NCBI GenBank assembly: GCA_016840085.1
Contig: JAEOTA010000012.1
Span: forward strand, 124,001-188,000
Length of the DNA stretch: 64,000 nt
From: Promethearchaeota archaeon
Lineage (GTDB): Archaea; Asgardarchaeota; Lokiarchaeia; Sigyniarchaeales; SOKP01
Direction of reading: 5' to 3'
Both the position numbers and the translations under genes were made by a program. Numbering within the stretch: the first letter of the stretch is position 1; each line of letters begins with the position of its first letter. The notes beneath the pieces were generated by a model. The model searched no databases, was not told the origin of the DNA, and was given only the letters and a program-made list of their open reading frames with translations. Positions 17,183-27,549 of the stretch are shown here, piece after piece.

Positions 17183-18200
17183 AATAAGCATTGTTCGTAA
17201 TTCGAGCGATAGAACCTATACTGATTACTTTTCCTACATCTACCACTTTTTCAAATTCACCTTATTATTTCTTTATAATATATTATAAATATTTATGATG
17301 ATCTATAACTCTTTGCATCTGAAAATATAGAATATCACAATGATAAATATATCATAAATATCTTTTATATGTTTATGAAATACCATAATGATATTTGGAT
17401 ATAAAAAGAAATAAATTGAAAATACATATAACAGACCATAAAAAAAGTTCCCCTATTGTCTTTCATGTTTTATGTTATAATAATAAAACAAGCAAAGATT
17501 ACTGATTTTTATGATAGCACACTCAATTCTATCGGTCTACACCCTCTTTTTTTTAGAAAATTCTTAAACAGGTGGCGTAAAAGTTTCTTAATGAATTAAA
17601 AGAAGATAATGGTGATCTAAATGATTCGAAAATTACTTATGATGATTGATAATTGCTACTATTCATCATCCAAAAAAGTTTGAATCTGTTTTGGTGTTAA
17701 GATGTCATACATTTCAGGATATAGTTCTTTTATTTTTTCAAGAAAGAAACGAAATAAAAAAAGAAAAAGAACCTTATTAAGAAAGAGAAAACTTGAAAAT
17801 GTGTGTAATTTAAATATCAAAATTCGTATTCTATTTCACATCTAAGACCTAATTTCTAAAACACACTAATATAATGCATACCTTAGGGGGTTTATAATTT
17901 GCCCCCTACTCTTTCTTAAGTATGGTCTTTTTGGTATCCAATAAGCAAAATGCACATAAAAATCGTGTTCTTTAAATATTAAATTTCGCATCCTATATCA
18001 GTTTCAACTTGGTTTATTTCATTTTTAGAACCTTTTAGACTGGCATCTAAATGTTGAATATATACAAATCTCAGGGGGGTTTTCAATCATTTCCCCCCTT
18101 ACTCTTTCTTTAATACATATCTCGATATTCTTGAGGTTTAAAATATTAAGTTTAAATTATATTTCACGAATAAAAATATCTACATGTATATTATCTAACT
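17183..18200. other. 1-kb non-coding region before the TnpB stub
   Basis: No convincing reading frame. The left half (17260-17420) is AT-rich with scattered ATGATAAATAT-like motifs. The right half holds the duplicated hairpin units at 17803-18135. The last part contains TATA-like TTTAAAATATT ahead of the TnpB remnant. Confidence 0.5.
17803..18135 (+). repeat. two diverged ~150-bp direct repeats, each with a G/C hairpin
   Basis: Each unit has TTTAAATATYAAA, then TTCGYATYCTATWTCA, then 60-75 bp lower down a hairpin with GGGGG/CCCCC (17886-17906) or GGGGGG/CCCCCC (18073-18098), followed by ACTCTTTCTT. A partial third copy of the left part lies at 18136-18175. The order of TATA-like box, body and GC hairpin with pyrimidine tract looks like a small RNA gene with its own terminator, duplicated. 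They could also be transposon ends. Confidence 0.5.
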
Positions 18201-18515
18201 ATGCTTCTCGCTCAGAAAATCTGTATTTTTCCTTCAAATGACCAACAAAAAGTATTATGGGGTTTATCCGAGAAGTGTAGATTGCTCTATAATTTTTCTC
18301 TTCAAAATAGAAAGCTAAACTGGATTCAAGAGCAAGTGAAACCTAAGAAAGAAAGAAAATATATAACCTATAATGAGCAGAGCGCAACATTGTCATTATT
18401 GAAACAAAAATATCCGCAATATAAGTGGGAATATTCAAAAGTTCTTCAGCAAGTATTAAAGAAATTAAATGAAATATTATTCAAACTTTATGAATCAGAT
18501 TTAAGTAAGGAGTAG
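18201..18515 (+). pseudogene. truncated IS200/IS605 TnpB (N-terminal helix domain only)
   Basis: 104 aa, against about 400 for a full TnpB. It matches the N-terminal OrfB helix region: KICIFPSNDQQKVLWGL, LLYNFSLQNRKLNW, and EYSKVLQQVLKKLNEI. No RuvC motifs or zinc finger follow; an unrelated gene begins 8 nt later. It is therefore a remnant of a transposon whose nuclease half was lost. No TnpA is near. Confidence 0.75.
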
Positions 18516-18523
18516 ATAAAAAC

Positions 18524-18961
18524 ATGAGTGAAGAAATAAAGCAAATTACTAAGAAATTTTTTCTCAATCTTTCTGAAAAAGAAAAGTGGAACTTCATTGA
18601 AACAATGAAGAGGATTATAGAAGATTTGGAAATAAGAGCTAACAAAAACTGTGAAGAGTGTGAAAAGACAAATCTATCTACACACGATATTAACATCGAT
18701 CTTTTCTTTGAAGATTGGCGAGAGTGTTCTAACCACTGCGATAACTGTAGTAGAGAAGATCAGAAACGTATGTGTGATCTTCAATTCCAATTATTCAATC
18801 ATTTAGCTAATTCCTTTTTAGAATTACACAGGAGACATAATGTTCTTACTAAAATAGTGCTTAAAAAAGATGAGAGAGGCTCAGAATTATTAGAAGAATT
18901 TAAGAAGTTGCATGAAAAAAAGAAAAAATCTGATAAATTAGCAGATGACCTTTATCAATAA
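18524..18961 (+). CDS. cysteine-rich hypothetical protein (145 aa)
   Basis: Helical protein with CEECEK (about 43-48) and CSNHCDNC...C (about 67-85) that could bind zinc, and a basic coiled-coil-like C-terminus. GTAAGGAG lies before the ATG. No family recognised. It starts right at the end of the TnpB stub, perhaps at the deletion junction. Confidence 0.5.
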   Translation: MSEEIKQITKKFFLNLSEKEKWNFIETMKRIIEDLEIRANKNCEECEKTNLSTHDINIDLFFEDWRECSNHCDNCSREDQKRMCDLQFQLFNHLANSFLELHRRHNVLTKIVLKKDERGSELLEEFKKLHEKKKKSDKLADDLYQ

Positions 18962-19078
18962 GTCTATTGAACTGAAAAATTGCTTTATCTTCTTACCTAA
19001 TTTGGTGAATACTTCCATTTCTCCATGAGTTCATGTAGAATCTTTGATTTATCAATGAAAATAGTAGTACACAGGATA

Positions 19079-19837
19079 TTAGTCATTTTTCTTCGTGAGA
19101 TTTTCAAAAAGCCTGTCCTGGATTTTGTTATCTATTTCTCGTGATAAATTATCTAGTATGTCTTCCGGCGCATTGGGTAGATATTCAAATAATTCCTTAT
19201 GAATTATTGAATTGAATCCATCAACTAAATCATCAATAATAAGATGTCTTTGTAAGCAATTTGTTCTATGTGATTGAATTAAACTTTCATTTAAGTTTTT
19301 AAGCCAATATTTTCCATTTTTCTCTAAAATTTGAATTATTTCTCTAGATTTTGCTGCGTTAAAATGCTTAAATTCAGTTTCATATTTTACTAACTTTTCT
19401 TCGAAATATTTCATAATACCCGCCTTCCTTCTTGAACTCAAATCTATATTGGAATTGAGAAAGATGATAATCATGTATTGGTCAAACAAAAAATGTATTT
19501 GAACTTTAATATTGGATCCCCCGATTTCTAAATTTTCTAAGTTTTGAATATTAATTTCTCCCGAAAAAGATTTAAAAGCACTTAAATAACCTGAAATCAA
19601 ATTGATGTCTATTTCTATTTGATTATCATTTTCAGATTTCAAATAAGATTTAATTGGCCCATAACTACTTTCTTCTAAAGAGTATTCAAAAACCATTAAT
19701 GCATTTCCGTATATATCCGCCAATATAATACCAATCACTGGCGGAGTTTTATTAAAATCATATGAGAAGTATGCGATCTCATTTATTTTCTCATGTATGA
19801 CATTAACATCATATTGAACTTTATTATAGGTTTTCAT
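19079..19837 (-). CDS. longin/roadblock-like Asgard protein (paralogue of 42654-43481)
   Basis: 252 aa. The N-terminal half has PPVIGIILADIYGNALMVFEY and GSNIKVQIHFLFDQYMIIIFL, an alternating strand pattern like longin or roadblock domains. The C-terminal half is helical (HRTNCLQRHLIIDDLVDGF). By eye it is more than half identical to the protein at 42.7 kb across its length. Asgard archaea have many such small-fold proteins near GTPases. Fold is an inference; function unknown. Confidence 0.55.
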   Translation of the reverse strand: MKTYNKVQYDVNVIHEKINEIAYFSYDFNKTPPVIGIILADIYGNALMVFEYSLEESSYGPIKSYLKSENDNQIEIDINLISGYLSAFKSFSGEINIQNLENLEIGGSNIKVQIHFLFDQYMIIIFLNSNIDLSSRRKAGIMKYFEEKLVKYETEFKHFNAAKSREIIQILEKNGKYWLKNLNESLIQSHRTNCLQRHLIIDDLVDGFNSIIHKELFEYLPNAPEDILDNLSREIDNKIQDRLFENLTKKND

Positions 19838-20258
19838 AAACTAAGTGATCTGAAATAATTTAAAATTTGTATTTCATATATTTTCTCAATAATTATAAAC
19901 ATAAAAGAGGGTGCCGGTTTTAACAAGAGGAGGATTTTGCCTTTATATAGGGCGCCGACAAAAACAACCCAGCAATTAGAAATCCAATTTACGGCTTACT
20001 ACTTATTTTTTAATATATGAGTTCAAAAAGATATACCAAATTTAATTACTCTTTCAAATGAATTGGAATACTCATTTCTCTTTTAGGGCATTCTAGAATC
20101 AAACATTCAAGGCAAGTCCAAAAGGGTTTCATTTATTTGGTGATAATACAAATTTCTATAAAAGGATGTTCTAGAGGCCTCAACCGATCAAGAAGTAACA
20201 GATACCATTCTTAGATTACTAAAAAATAGAATTATTAAAAAAGAGTTTGAAGTTAAAT
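19838..20258. other. 420-bp gap with a decayed coding fragment
   Basis: No intact gene. Plus-strand frame at about 20161-20260 reads VLEASTDQEVTDTILRLLKN, a likely remnant of a helical regulator, with no start and a stop directly upstream. The rest is AT-rich with nothing recognisable. Confidence 0.35.
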
Positions 20259-20963
20259 TTATATTAAAGTCTTTAATATTTTTATTTTATTCTCTGCCTT
20301 CTCATCGTACGGATCCATTTTGATAATAGTATCATAACAACCAAAAGCTTTTTTAAAATGTTCCAATTCAATATATATTTTACCCAGCTTATTTAATAGA
20401 ATCTTATCATCTAAGAAAATATCTACTGCTTCTTTTAGAATTTTGATGGCATACTTTAAATCTCCCAATTTCTCATAGCATTTTACTAAGTTAAAGTAAG
20501 AATCGAAATCAAACATATCAACTGACAATGCTGCTTCATAATATTTAATCGCAATCTGATACTCATATAAATTCATATAGCAATTACCTAAATTAAAAAG
20601 GGCAAAAGCGTTTAGTGGATCCATTTTTATTACCCTTTCAAAACACTTGATAGCTTCATTATATTCTTCCAATCTAAAATAAAGCGTTCCCAAATAAAAC
20701 CAGGTATCTAAAAATTGAGGTTTAATTTCTATACATTTTTTCCAATATTTAATTGCTTTTTTATTTACTCCAATTGTTGCGTAAATTACTCCCAAATTAA
20801 ATAAAACTCTAAGATCTTGAGGGTCTATCTGTAAAGTCTCTTTATATTTTTTGATAGCAAATCCATAATCTTCTATATCAACACACAAATCCCCCATTTT
20901 CATTAAATCTTTGATTTTTAACCAATCTTCTTTCTCTTTTTTTTTTTCATCTATTTCTGTCAT
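20259..20963 (-). CDS. tetratricopeptide (TPR) repeat protein
   Basis: 234 aa consisting of about six TPR units of 34 residues, for example LFNLGVIYATIGVNKKAIKY, AWFYLGTLYFRLEEYNEAI-type and FALFNLGNCYMNLYEYQIAI-type, from about residue 20 to the end. TPR arrays bind protein partners. No signal peptide or catalytic domain. GAGGTGG precedes the ATG at good spacing. The partner is unknown; the neighbours are a longin-like gene and a broken HEPN gene. Confidence 0.85.
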   Translation of the reverse strand: MTEIDEKKKEKEDWLKIKDLMKMGDLCVDIEDYGFAIKKYKETLQIDPQDLRVLFNLGVIYATIGVNKKAIKYWKKCIEIKPQFLDTWFYLGTLYFRLEEYNEAIKCFERVIKMDPLNAFALFNLGNCYMNLYEYQIAIKYYEAALSVDMFDFDSYFNLVKCYEKLGDLKYAIKILKEAVDIFLDDKILLNKLGKIYIELEHFKKAFGCYDTIIKMDPYDEKAENKIKILKTLI

Positions 20964-21053
20964 TTTTTACCACCTCGCCTTTTTTAATAAAAAAAATTTA
21001 TTATAGTTGAAATGGAATTTATTGATAAGTCTATTTAAAGAAAAAATGGTGTT

Positions 21054-21206
21054 ATGAACGAATTTACTAAATTGGGTTTATTTAAAGTAAAATACTCTAT
21101 CTCCTTTTTTTAAAGAAATTTTGATCATTCTTATGAGGAAGATGTCTATTTAGCCAATTTCTTAAATATAGACGAAAAAACTGAGGATTTAGACCAATGG
21201 AATTAA
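21054..21206 (+). pseudogene. small gene with in-frame TAA
   Basis: ATG at 21054 reads MNEFTKLGLFKVKYSISFF, then TAA at 21111-21113, then RNFDHSYEEDVYLANFLN in the same frame to TAA at 21206. Both halves look coding. A degraded gene is the simplest reading. Confidence 0.35.
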
Positions 21207-21296
21207 GCTTGATATTTAAAAAATCAGAAATTTTTGTTTGTATTATCCTAAATTTAGTTTTTTCATATTTCCTGATGGTAAGGAGATATTTTAAAA

Positions 21297-22202
21297 TTAT
21301 TTATCTGAAAATTCAATAGTATATCCTTTTTTAGGTTCCAGAGATTTTATCATATCATTTAATCCTAAGTTTGAAAAGATTTCTTGTGTAATGAATGTAA
21401 AATATTTAATCATATTTTCTTTTAAATTTGCAATGTAAATCTTATCGTTAAATAATTCTTACCCTGAATCATCTATTATACATTTCATCTTTTTAATATA
21501 GGTATCTGAGATTTTCCCACCATTATGAACAATGATATTTCGTCTATAATAACTTTCTCTTAGATCATTCCATTCTTTAAATTTTTCTGTAATTTCAATT
21601 TGAAAAAATTTTTTTAAGAACTTTTCTGCAAAATCATCAATATCCGAATAAAATATATCATTCATCTTTTTATAAGCTAAATATCTGTTGAGATCTTCCA
21701 TTTTAGAGAAATCTATGATTTCCTGATAACTAACCAGATGTTTACTCTTCAACTTTTCAGGTTTAAAGCAAAAAACTTCAGTAAAGAAATCTTTATTAAA
21801 TGCTTCAAATTGACAAATTAAATAGATATGTACCATATTGTAAAACCATTTTTTATATCGTTTTTTATTGAAAATTCGACTAATTTGCATTATTAGCTCA
21901 GAAAAAAGTTCTCCAGATTTTTTACTAAACTTTGTTTTAGAACCTATCTGAGTTTTATTTTCATTTTTTTCAATAAAGTTATCTATTAAACTCACTAAGT
22001 GTTTCAACAAATCTATAAAATCTCCTTTCTCCTCATCTTTTTTGACAAGATCACTAATAGGAAGATCTTCAAGCGAATCTTCGATATCCAGCTCGATAAA
22101 ATTTGAAACATCTTTAAAAAAGTTAAATAAATTTAAGATATCATCTCTATATTTATTAAATATACTGATCAATGGTTGAATAAAATTAGTATCTGAATTC
22201 AT
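21297..22202 (-). pseudogene. HEPN-domain (RiboL-PSP-like) gene interrupted by an in-frame TAA
   Basis: From ATG at 22202 the frame gives 247 aa to TAA at 21459-21461, then 53 more coding-like codons (from ELFNDKIYIANLKENM) to TAA at 21297. The motif RRNIIVHNGGKIS (about residues 220-232) matches HEPN RNxxxH with the following asparagine-glycine turn. The region after the stop looks like the last helices of the domain. The upstream 200 residues are helical. The gene was probably a defence RNase, now truncated or read through. Confidence 0.6.
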
Positions 22203-23078
22203 CTTAATACAATATAAACATTTAAGACTATAATATATATAAAATATTTTTCAAGAATTTAATTAACAACAATAGATATGGATAATTCTTTAATCATAAT
22301 ACAAATTTAATTATTATTATATTTTGGGTAGAACCATCTATTTTTGGATAAATTATTTTATTTGAATAGATTTATTTACATCATAGTTCTTTTCTTTTGA
22401 AACTAATTAATTTTTTATATTTATAGATAGTGGATTTTAGGATTAACAATTAATATTATAGAAAGCTGAATATAAAAATGAAATACCTACATATGAAATT
22501 GAAATGGAACTACTGATAGAGGGGTTTTATCAGTATCCAAATTTTAAAAAAGTCGTCAAGGAGAAAAGTATAGAAGCAGATAAAATAAGAAAAAAAAAGA
22601 ATCTATAAAGGCTTTCAAGATAAAAAGCCACTCCTGCTAAAGCAGATGGTTAGGAATACTGGTTGTTTTGTCAATATTCTTTATTAAGAATAAATATTCT
22701 GTTCCAACAAAATATATAGAATAGTGGGTATATATTTTACAACTGCTTATTCAAAAATTTTTCCTATAAAATAATCCAATAAAATAAAACTATTTTTGCC
22801 ATAATGATTTTCCAAAACCATTTGTTTTCAATTGATACCATCTAAAATTACTGCCAAATCTGTGATACAGAAAATTAATGAATCCAAATATTTATTATCT
22901 GTATTTTTTATGATTATTTTTCTGAATATGCCCTTAAAAATCAAAAAAATATATGAAATTATAGTATCACCTTTACTGGATAGATCTCACTATGTAAAGG
23001 TATACTTTTATTTATGATACGATTTGTTGATATTGAGTTAAAATGAATAATTTTGTTCAAATATAAATCATAAATAAG
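22203..23078. other. 876-bp AT-rich region with gene fragments
   Basis: No intact gene. Plus-strand 22462-22608 reads EYKNEIPTYEIEMELLIEGF and on to a stop; it looks coding but has no start. A 61-codon TTG frame at 22832-23017 is hydrophobic, ends in LLDRSHYVKVYF and may be another fragment. Both suggest decayed genes. The end of the region is the promoter of the methyltransferase gene. Confidence 0.4.
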
Positions 23079-25490
23079 ATGTCGTTTCTAAAACAATTAA
23101 TAGCATATTCAAAAGAAGAGTTTAATGGAAATGAATTAAAAACTTTAAAAGAATGTTTCAATCATTTCCTAAATGCCATATCAGATTGCCATAAGACATT
23201 TATTATTAAAAATACAATTGAAATACCAAAACAAGTATTTAAAGACGGAGAACTATTTAAAGGGTTTAAATGTCTTGAAAAAAAAGGTCTAACTCAAGAT
23301 AAATACCTATTACCAAAAGCTTATTTATATTATGAAACCCTTATACAAAAATCACATAGATACTCCAATTATATATGCCAATTTCTTGAATATTTCAAGA
23401 AGAACTTGCGAGGTATAATTAGTGGAATGATTTATTATAACAATGCGTTTATGGAACAGTTTAAAAGAAAGGGATTAAATGACAATGAGATTGTATTTTT
23501 ACTATTCCTATTAAATGATTTAAGATATATTAAATTATCTTGGGGAAGCCCAAATCCTCCTCATCCAGATGACCCCTTATATGGGAATTTAAAAGTAAAT
23601 GAAGTTACTGAAAAAGGATTTTCACTTATAAATAATATATGTATTATTAAAAAGCATAATGATGTAATTCGCTTTATAAAAAGAATAGTAAATGATTATT
23701 TAGACGAGAATTATTTTGGAATTCATTTGAAAATCTTGGCAAATAAAATAGAACAAAATAAAAATAAGTGGCTAATTAATTACATAAGAATGGATTTGAT
23801 AAAAGAAAAGAGTGAAGGATATTCTAACGAAGCATACTCAACAGATAAAAAAGCAATTTTTTTTCAGGATATAGTAGAAATTGATAATATTTTTGCCAAA
23901 TTTTCAAATAATGGATATATTTATGAAAATGAAGGACACCAATTCTTTTTTAATGAAAATTTATCAATTCCAGGAGATTATGAAACTTTTAAAAGTAATT
24001 TTAACACAAATTTTTATCAATATTCTTATATCAAGTGTAATAAAGAAGTTAATCTAATATTTCAAGATGCTCTCTATTCTCCTAATTTGGATTCTTACTA
24101 TCAAAAAGTTGTCGATAAAAAATATTTTTACAATGAAAATCCTTTAAATGGCATGACTATAATAAAAAGATTTATTGGATTTTCTTTCCCTATGGATAAT
24201 ATTCCAAGTCCACTTATATTAATTGTATTTCCAATCAACTCATTTATATTTAAGCTGAATAAGGATGTATTTAATATACATCAAGATTTGGAAGTAAATT
24301 GGGACGTAAAAGGAAGGATTAAAGACTTAATTTATTTAACTTATAAAAAGGGGAAGAGTGATCCTATAAGAATTAAGAATATTATCGCAAAAATAAAGAT
24401 CGAGGATAACTTATCAGGAATTTTGCAATTTGAAGTGTCTTGGTTAGGAACTGATGATTTATTACCAAATGGGTGTATATTATATAAAAAGGAAATCTCT
24501 TATATGAAGAATAATCAAATAAAAAGAGAGAAAGCAGATGATAAAGAATCCAATGAGGAATTTTTTAAATATTTAGAAGAGTGTCTTTCTGAACCCACTC
24601 CAAAGCGTGCTGAACATGGTAAGTATGATACAGGAATCCTAATAATTTCTCAAAAATTAAATAGTGAAACTGAAAACTTTTCTATTGTCGATTTTGGATG
24701 TGGAAATGGCAGACTTATATATGGCCTAAACAATTTAGACCCAAAGGTGCTCGAAAAATTGACCTATTTTGGAATAGATATCAATCAAAATTATCTTGAT
24801 GAATGCAAAAAGATAGCAACAGAATTACAATTTAAAAAAAAAATAAAGGAATTTCATATTTTAACTCCAGATAAATTTTTCGAATTAGAAATTGAAGTAG
24901 AATATATTTTTTTAATTCATGTTATACATGAATTAAAGGTTTGTGATCTCCTTGGAATTATGTATGATCTTTTATACAGATTAAAAAATGGAGGTAATGT
25001 AATGATACATGAAATGGTAGAACTTATAGAAGGAGAAAAGGATTTCATTTCTTATGATAAGGATGACTATTATGAACTCTTTGATAATAAAGGATTAACT
25101 ATCCATTGTTATTCATACTCATCTAGAAGGATGCATAATCCGTTGATAACAGTTAATTTAATTAAAAAGGAAGATATTACAGAGATATCAAAATTTATTA
25201 ATTCAATAAAATCAGCACTAACAAATAAAAGACAAAGAATCAAGAATGAAATAAAAAGTCTTCAAGAAAAAACTAATATTCTAAAAACAAAAGAATACGC
25301 ACGATTAATGGCTTTATTTAATAACCTTATATTTCAATTAGACGAATATGATGAAATAATTCAAGGGAAAGGAATTCCTATTCATTCAAAAAAATGTCCT
25401 AAATGTGGATTCAATGAAATGTTTATTTTACGTGATACAAATACTTGGAAAATGAGATGTGGAAAGTGTAGTTTGATTGTCTCAATTTAG
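23079..25490 (+). CDS. large SAM-dependent methyltransferase with C-terminal zinc ribbon
   Basis: 803 aa. Residues 1-500 are an unrecognised, mixed region. Residues about 534-660 form a class I methyltransferase: motif I IVDFGCGNGRL, YFGIDINQNYL (acidic end of strand 2), FLIHVIHEL and GGNVMIHEM. A coiled coil (about 700-770) and a zinc ribbon CPKCGFNE / CGKCSL (about 773-798) close the protein. The target (nucleic acid, small molecule or protein) cannot be told; no NPPY-type base motif is seen. A lone gene with 60-bp AT-rich DNA before the ATG. Such long N-terminal extensions are typical of accessory or defence methyltransferases. Confidence 0.75.
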   Translation: MSFLKQLIAYSKEEFNGNELKTLKECFNHFLNAISDCHKTFIIKNTIEIPKQVFKDGELFKGFKCLEKKGLTQDKYLLPKAYLYYETLIQKSHRYSNYICQFLEYFKKNLRGIISGMIYYNNAFMEQFKRKGLNDNEIVFLLFLLNDLRYIKLSWGSPNPPHPDDPLYGNLKVNEVTEKGFSLINNICIIKKHNDVIRFIKRIVNDYLDENYFGIHLKILANKIEQNKNKWLINYIRMDLIKEKSEGYSNEAYSTDKKAIFFQDIVEIDNIFAKFSNNGYIYENEGHQFFFNENLSIPGDYETFKSNFNTNFYQYSYIKCNKEVNLIFQDALYSPNLDSYYQKVVDKKYFYNENPLNGMTIIKRFIGFSFPMDNIPSPLILIVFPINSFIFKLNKDVFNIHQDLEVNWDVKGRIKDLIYLTYKKGKSDPIRIKNIIAKIKIEDNLSGILQFEVSWLGTDDLLPNGCILYKKEISYMKNNQIKREKADDKESNEEFFKYLEECLSEPTPKRAEHGKYDTGILIISQKLNSETENFSIVDFGCGNGRLIYGLNNLDPKVLEKLTYFGIDINQNYLDECKKIATELQFKKKIKEFHILTPDKFFELEIEVEYIFLIHVIHELKVCDLLGIMYDLLYRLKNGGNVMIHEMVELIEGEKDFISYDKDDYYELFDNKGLTIHCYSYSSRRMHNPLITVNLIKKEDITEISKFINSIKSALTNKRQRIKNEIKSLQEKTNILKTKEYARLMALFNNLIFQLDEYDEIIQGKGIPIHSKKCPKCGFNEMFILRDTNTWKMRCGKCSLIVSI

Positions 25491-25821
25491 TTGTAATATT
25501 TTTAATTAATTAGTACCAGACTTATCCCTAATTATTTAAATTTTCCTTCTTGTTAAGAGTATTCAAAGTAGGTCATTTTATAGTTTTTTATCAAACCGAA
25601 GTTTAGAATTATTTGCTATTAAAACATAGAGAAATGATAAAACAACGTTTCGATACTATTTTTTTCAAGATAATTAATAGTAGAATTCATTTTCTCATTA
25701 TTCAATCAATTTTTAAAAATTGATATAAAAATATAGGAATTAAATATAAGTTAGGAAATCTTTATTTAATAGGAGTATTCTATATAAAGAACTCCTAATC
25801 ATAAAAGTGAGATGAAAAATA
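25491..25821. other. 331-bp gap, nothing recognised
   Basis: AT-rich, no frame or repeat seen. The end has GTGAGATGA before the next ATG. Confidence 0.5.
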
Positions 25822-26088
25822 ATGGTTATAATTGAACATACAGAAAATGAATGGCGAGATTTATGTAAAGCTTTAATTGAAAAAGTACGTAGTATATCTA
25901 TAGGTTTATTTGAATGGACAAATAAACCTGATGAGGATTCGGGGAAAAAAATACATCATATTAAGGAATATTTTGTGGAAAAAATTCTTTTTGGTCTTGA
26001 GAAAAATAGTATATTTTCAGGTATAAATTTCATAAGTATTAAACCACCATATGAAGATATTATCGAGAAGTTATTTAATAACTTGTGA
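25822..26088 (+). CDS. hypothetical protein (88 aa)
   Basis: Starts MVIIEHTENEWRDLCKALIEK, mostly helical, one cysteine. No motif. Convergent with TFB2. Possibly a small effector-associated protein, but nothing shows this. Confidence 0.5.
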   Translation: MVIIEHTENEWRDLCKALIEKVRSISIGLFEWTNKPDEDSGKKIHHIKEYFVEKILFGLEKNSIFSGINFISIKPPYEDIIEKLFNNL

Positions 26089-26184
26089 ATAAATTTAAAA
26101 TCTTATTAAAAATATGCTAAAAAAAAGTTGTCAGTGAACTAATAAGTTGTTTTTGCGTCATTAAAAAGTTGTCGTACAATGTAT

Positions 26185-27213
26185 CTACCTTATTGATTGT
26201 CTAAAAATAGGTTTTAAAACATTAACATAATGGTCTCTTATAGAATATTCAGCGATATTAGTAGCTTCAGAAATAATCCATTGAGCTAAGACAGGTTTTT
26301 GAAAAAATTTTTTAGCTAATAGTTTGTCTGCCAAATAAATAATCCCCCCTGTTAAAATAAAGGGATTTCTACCTCCACGCTGTTTCATAGGTAACTTTTT
26401 TAATATCTCACGACTCTGTATAGTCAATTTATTCTGAAATTCTCTTTTTGACCAAAGTACATATTTCTTTTTCAATCTCTCTTCCAAATCTTTATGATTT
26501 ATGACTTGATTAATTAATCTCATGAGATAATCTTCACTTTTATGAGGGAAATTCTCATCTTTAATATGATGTTTATATTCTATTCCATCTCTTAAAATTA
26601 ATCTAGGATTAACTCGATGACCGTAGTTTTGAAAAGCCTCAGAGATCTCCTTTATTGTAATAGGTGCATTATGATATTCTTTCCTCGCAGCATAAAATAT
26701 ACAAAACCCTATTAATGAGATGTTATTTACAACCTTAACCTCATTCTTGATTATTTTCCTATAATAATACGCTGCATTGTCTCTAATATTTTTATTGAGA
26801 TTTAGATATGACGAAATTTTATTTAAAATATTGAAAATCCTGTATTCTGTTTCATGATTTTTAAGCCTTAATAATTGATCATAATTTTTTTTTAATCTTC
26901 TAAATAACTTTTGCTCATTCGGACGTAAAAGTCTACCAGCTTTATCTTTTAAAAACATAGAATTTTCGTAATCTATATATGAACCTAATCCCCCAATAAA
27001 ATCAATACGCTCCCCTAAAGCTATATATTGTTTGCTTAAAGTTCTTTCATTATTCTTATTATTTTCAGTAGAAACAAAAGATGATTCCTTAAAAAAAATA
27101 TCAATCACTAATCCACATTTAGTACAAATCTTTTCAAAGCTATTATGGATTAAATTTCCACCACATTCAGGACAAGATTCATTTTCATTATTATTTATTT
27201 TGTCGGTTACCAT
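26185..27213 (-). CDS. tfb: transcription factor B (TFB, second copy)
   Basis: 342 aa. Zinc ribbon CPECGG / CTKCGL (residues about 14-34), linker with ALGERIDFIGGLGS, then two cyclin-like repeats (about 125-220 and 230-340) ending VNVLKPIF. Complete, with ATG preceded by GGGGGGAT. Closely related to TFB1 at 5.5 kb. Multiple TFBs in one archaeon usually direct different promoter sets or stress programs. Here both lie in one accessory-looking region, so one may serve the element itself. Confidence 0.92.
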   Translation of the reverse strand: MVTDKINNNENESCPECGGNLIHNSFEKICTKCGLVIDIFFKESSFVSTENNKNNERTLSKQYIALGERIDFIGGLGSYIDYENSMFLKDKAGRLLRPNEQKLFRRLKKNYDQLLRLKNHETEYRIFNILNKISSYLNLNKNIRDNAAYYYRKIIKNEVKVVNNISLIGFCIFYAARKEYHNAPITIKEISEAFQNYGHRVNPRLILRDGIEYKHHIKDENFPHKSEDYLMRLINQVINHKDLEERLKKKYVLWSKREFQNKLTIQSREILKKLPMKQRGGRNPFILTGGIIYLADKLLAKKFFQKPVLAQWIISEATNIAEYSIRDHYVNVLKPIFRQSIR

Positions 27214-27549
27214 TATCCCCCCATATTTTAAATCTAAAGAATAAAAACAGCTCGGATTTTATCTTAATTTTGTGAAAAGTGAATTCACTCACAGAGAATT
27301 CTATTTCATATTAATAGAATAAAAAACTTCAGAGAAGGAGAGATAATTAGAAGTAAAATTTAGGTTATTTTGCAAAATATCTTCTAAAAAGATTAAATTA
27401 ATTCATTAAATCTTTGATAAGTCTTAAAATGTCGTCAATTTCTTCACAATTTATTAATCAGGTCCCACACCTCTATTTAAGATAGTATTTGATTATTCCA
27501 AATCCAAATATGCATCAACAAGTAATTCCTTTATGAAATACTTCTGAAA
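27214..27549. other. 336-bp gap, nothing recognised
   Basis: AT-rich intergenic region upstream of TFB2 and downstream of the TIR-like cassette; no frame or clear repeat. Confidence 0.5.

Noticed and set aside
17099..17280. Transposase fragment on the minus strand (SIGSIARITNNAYYGY)
   Set aside because: Short, and no motif supports it; overlaps the possible 27-aa peptide in another frame.
22832..23017. 61-codon frame as a gene
   Set aside because: TTG start without context, and a hydrophobic AT-type composition; kept only as a possible fragment.
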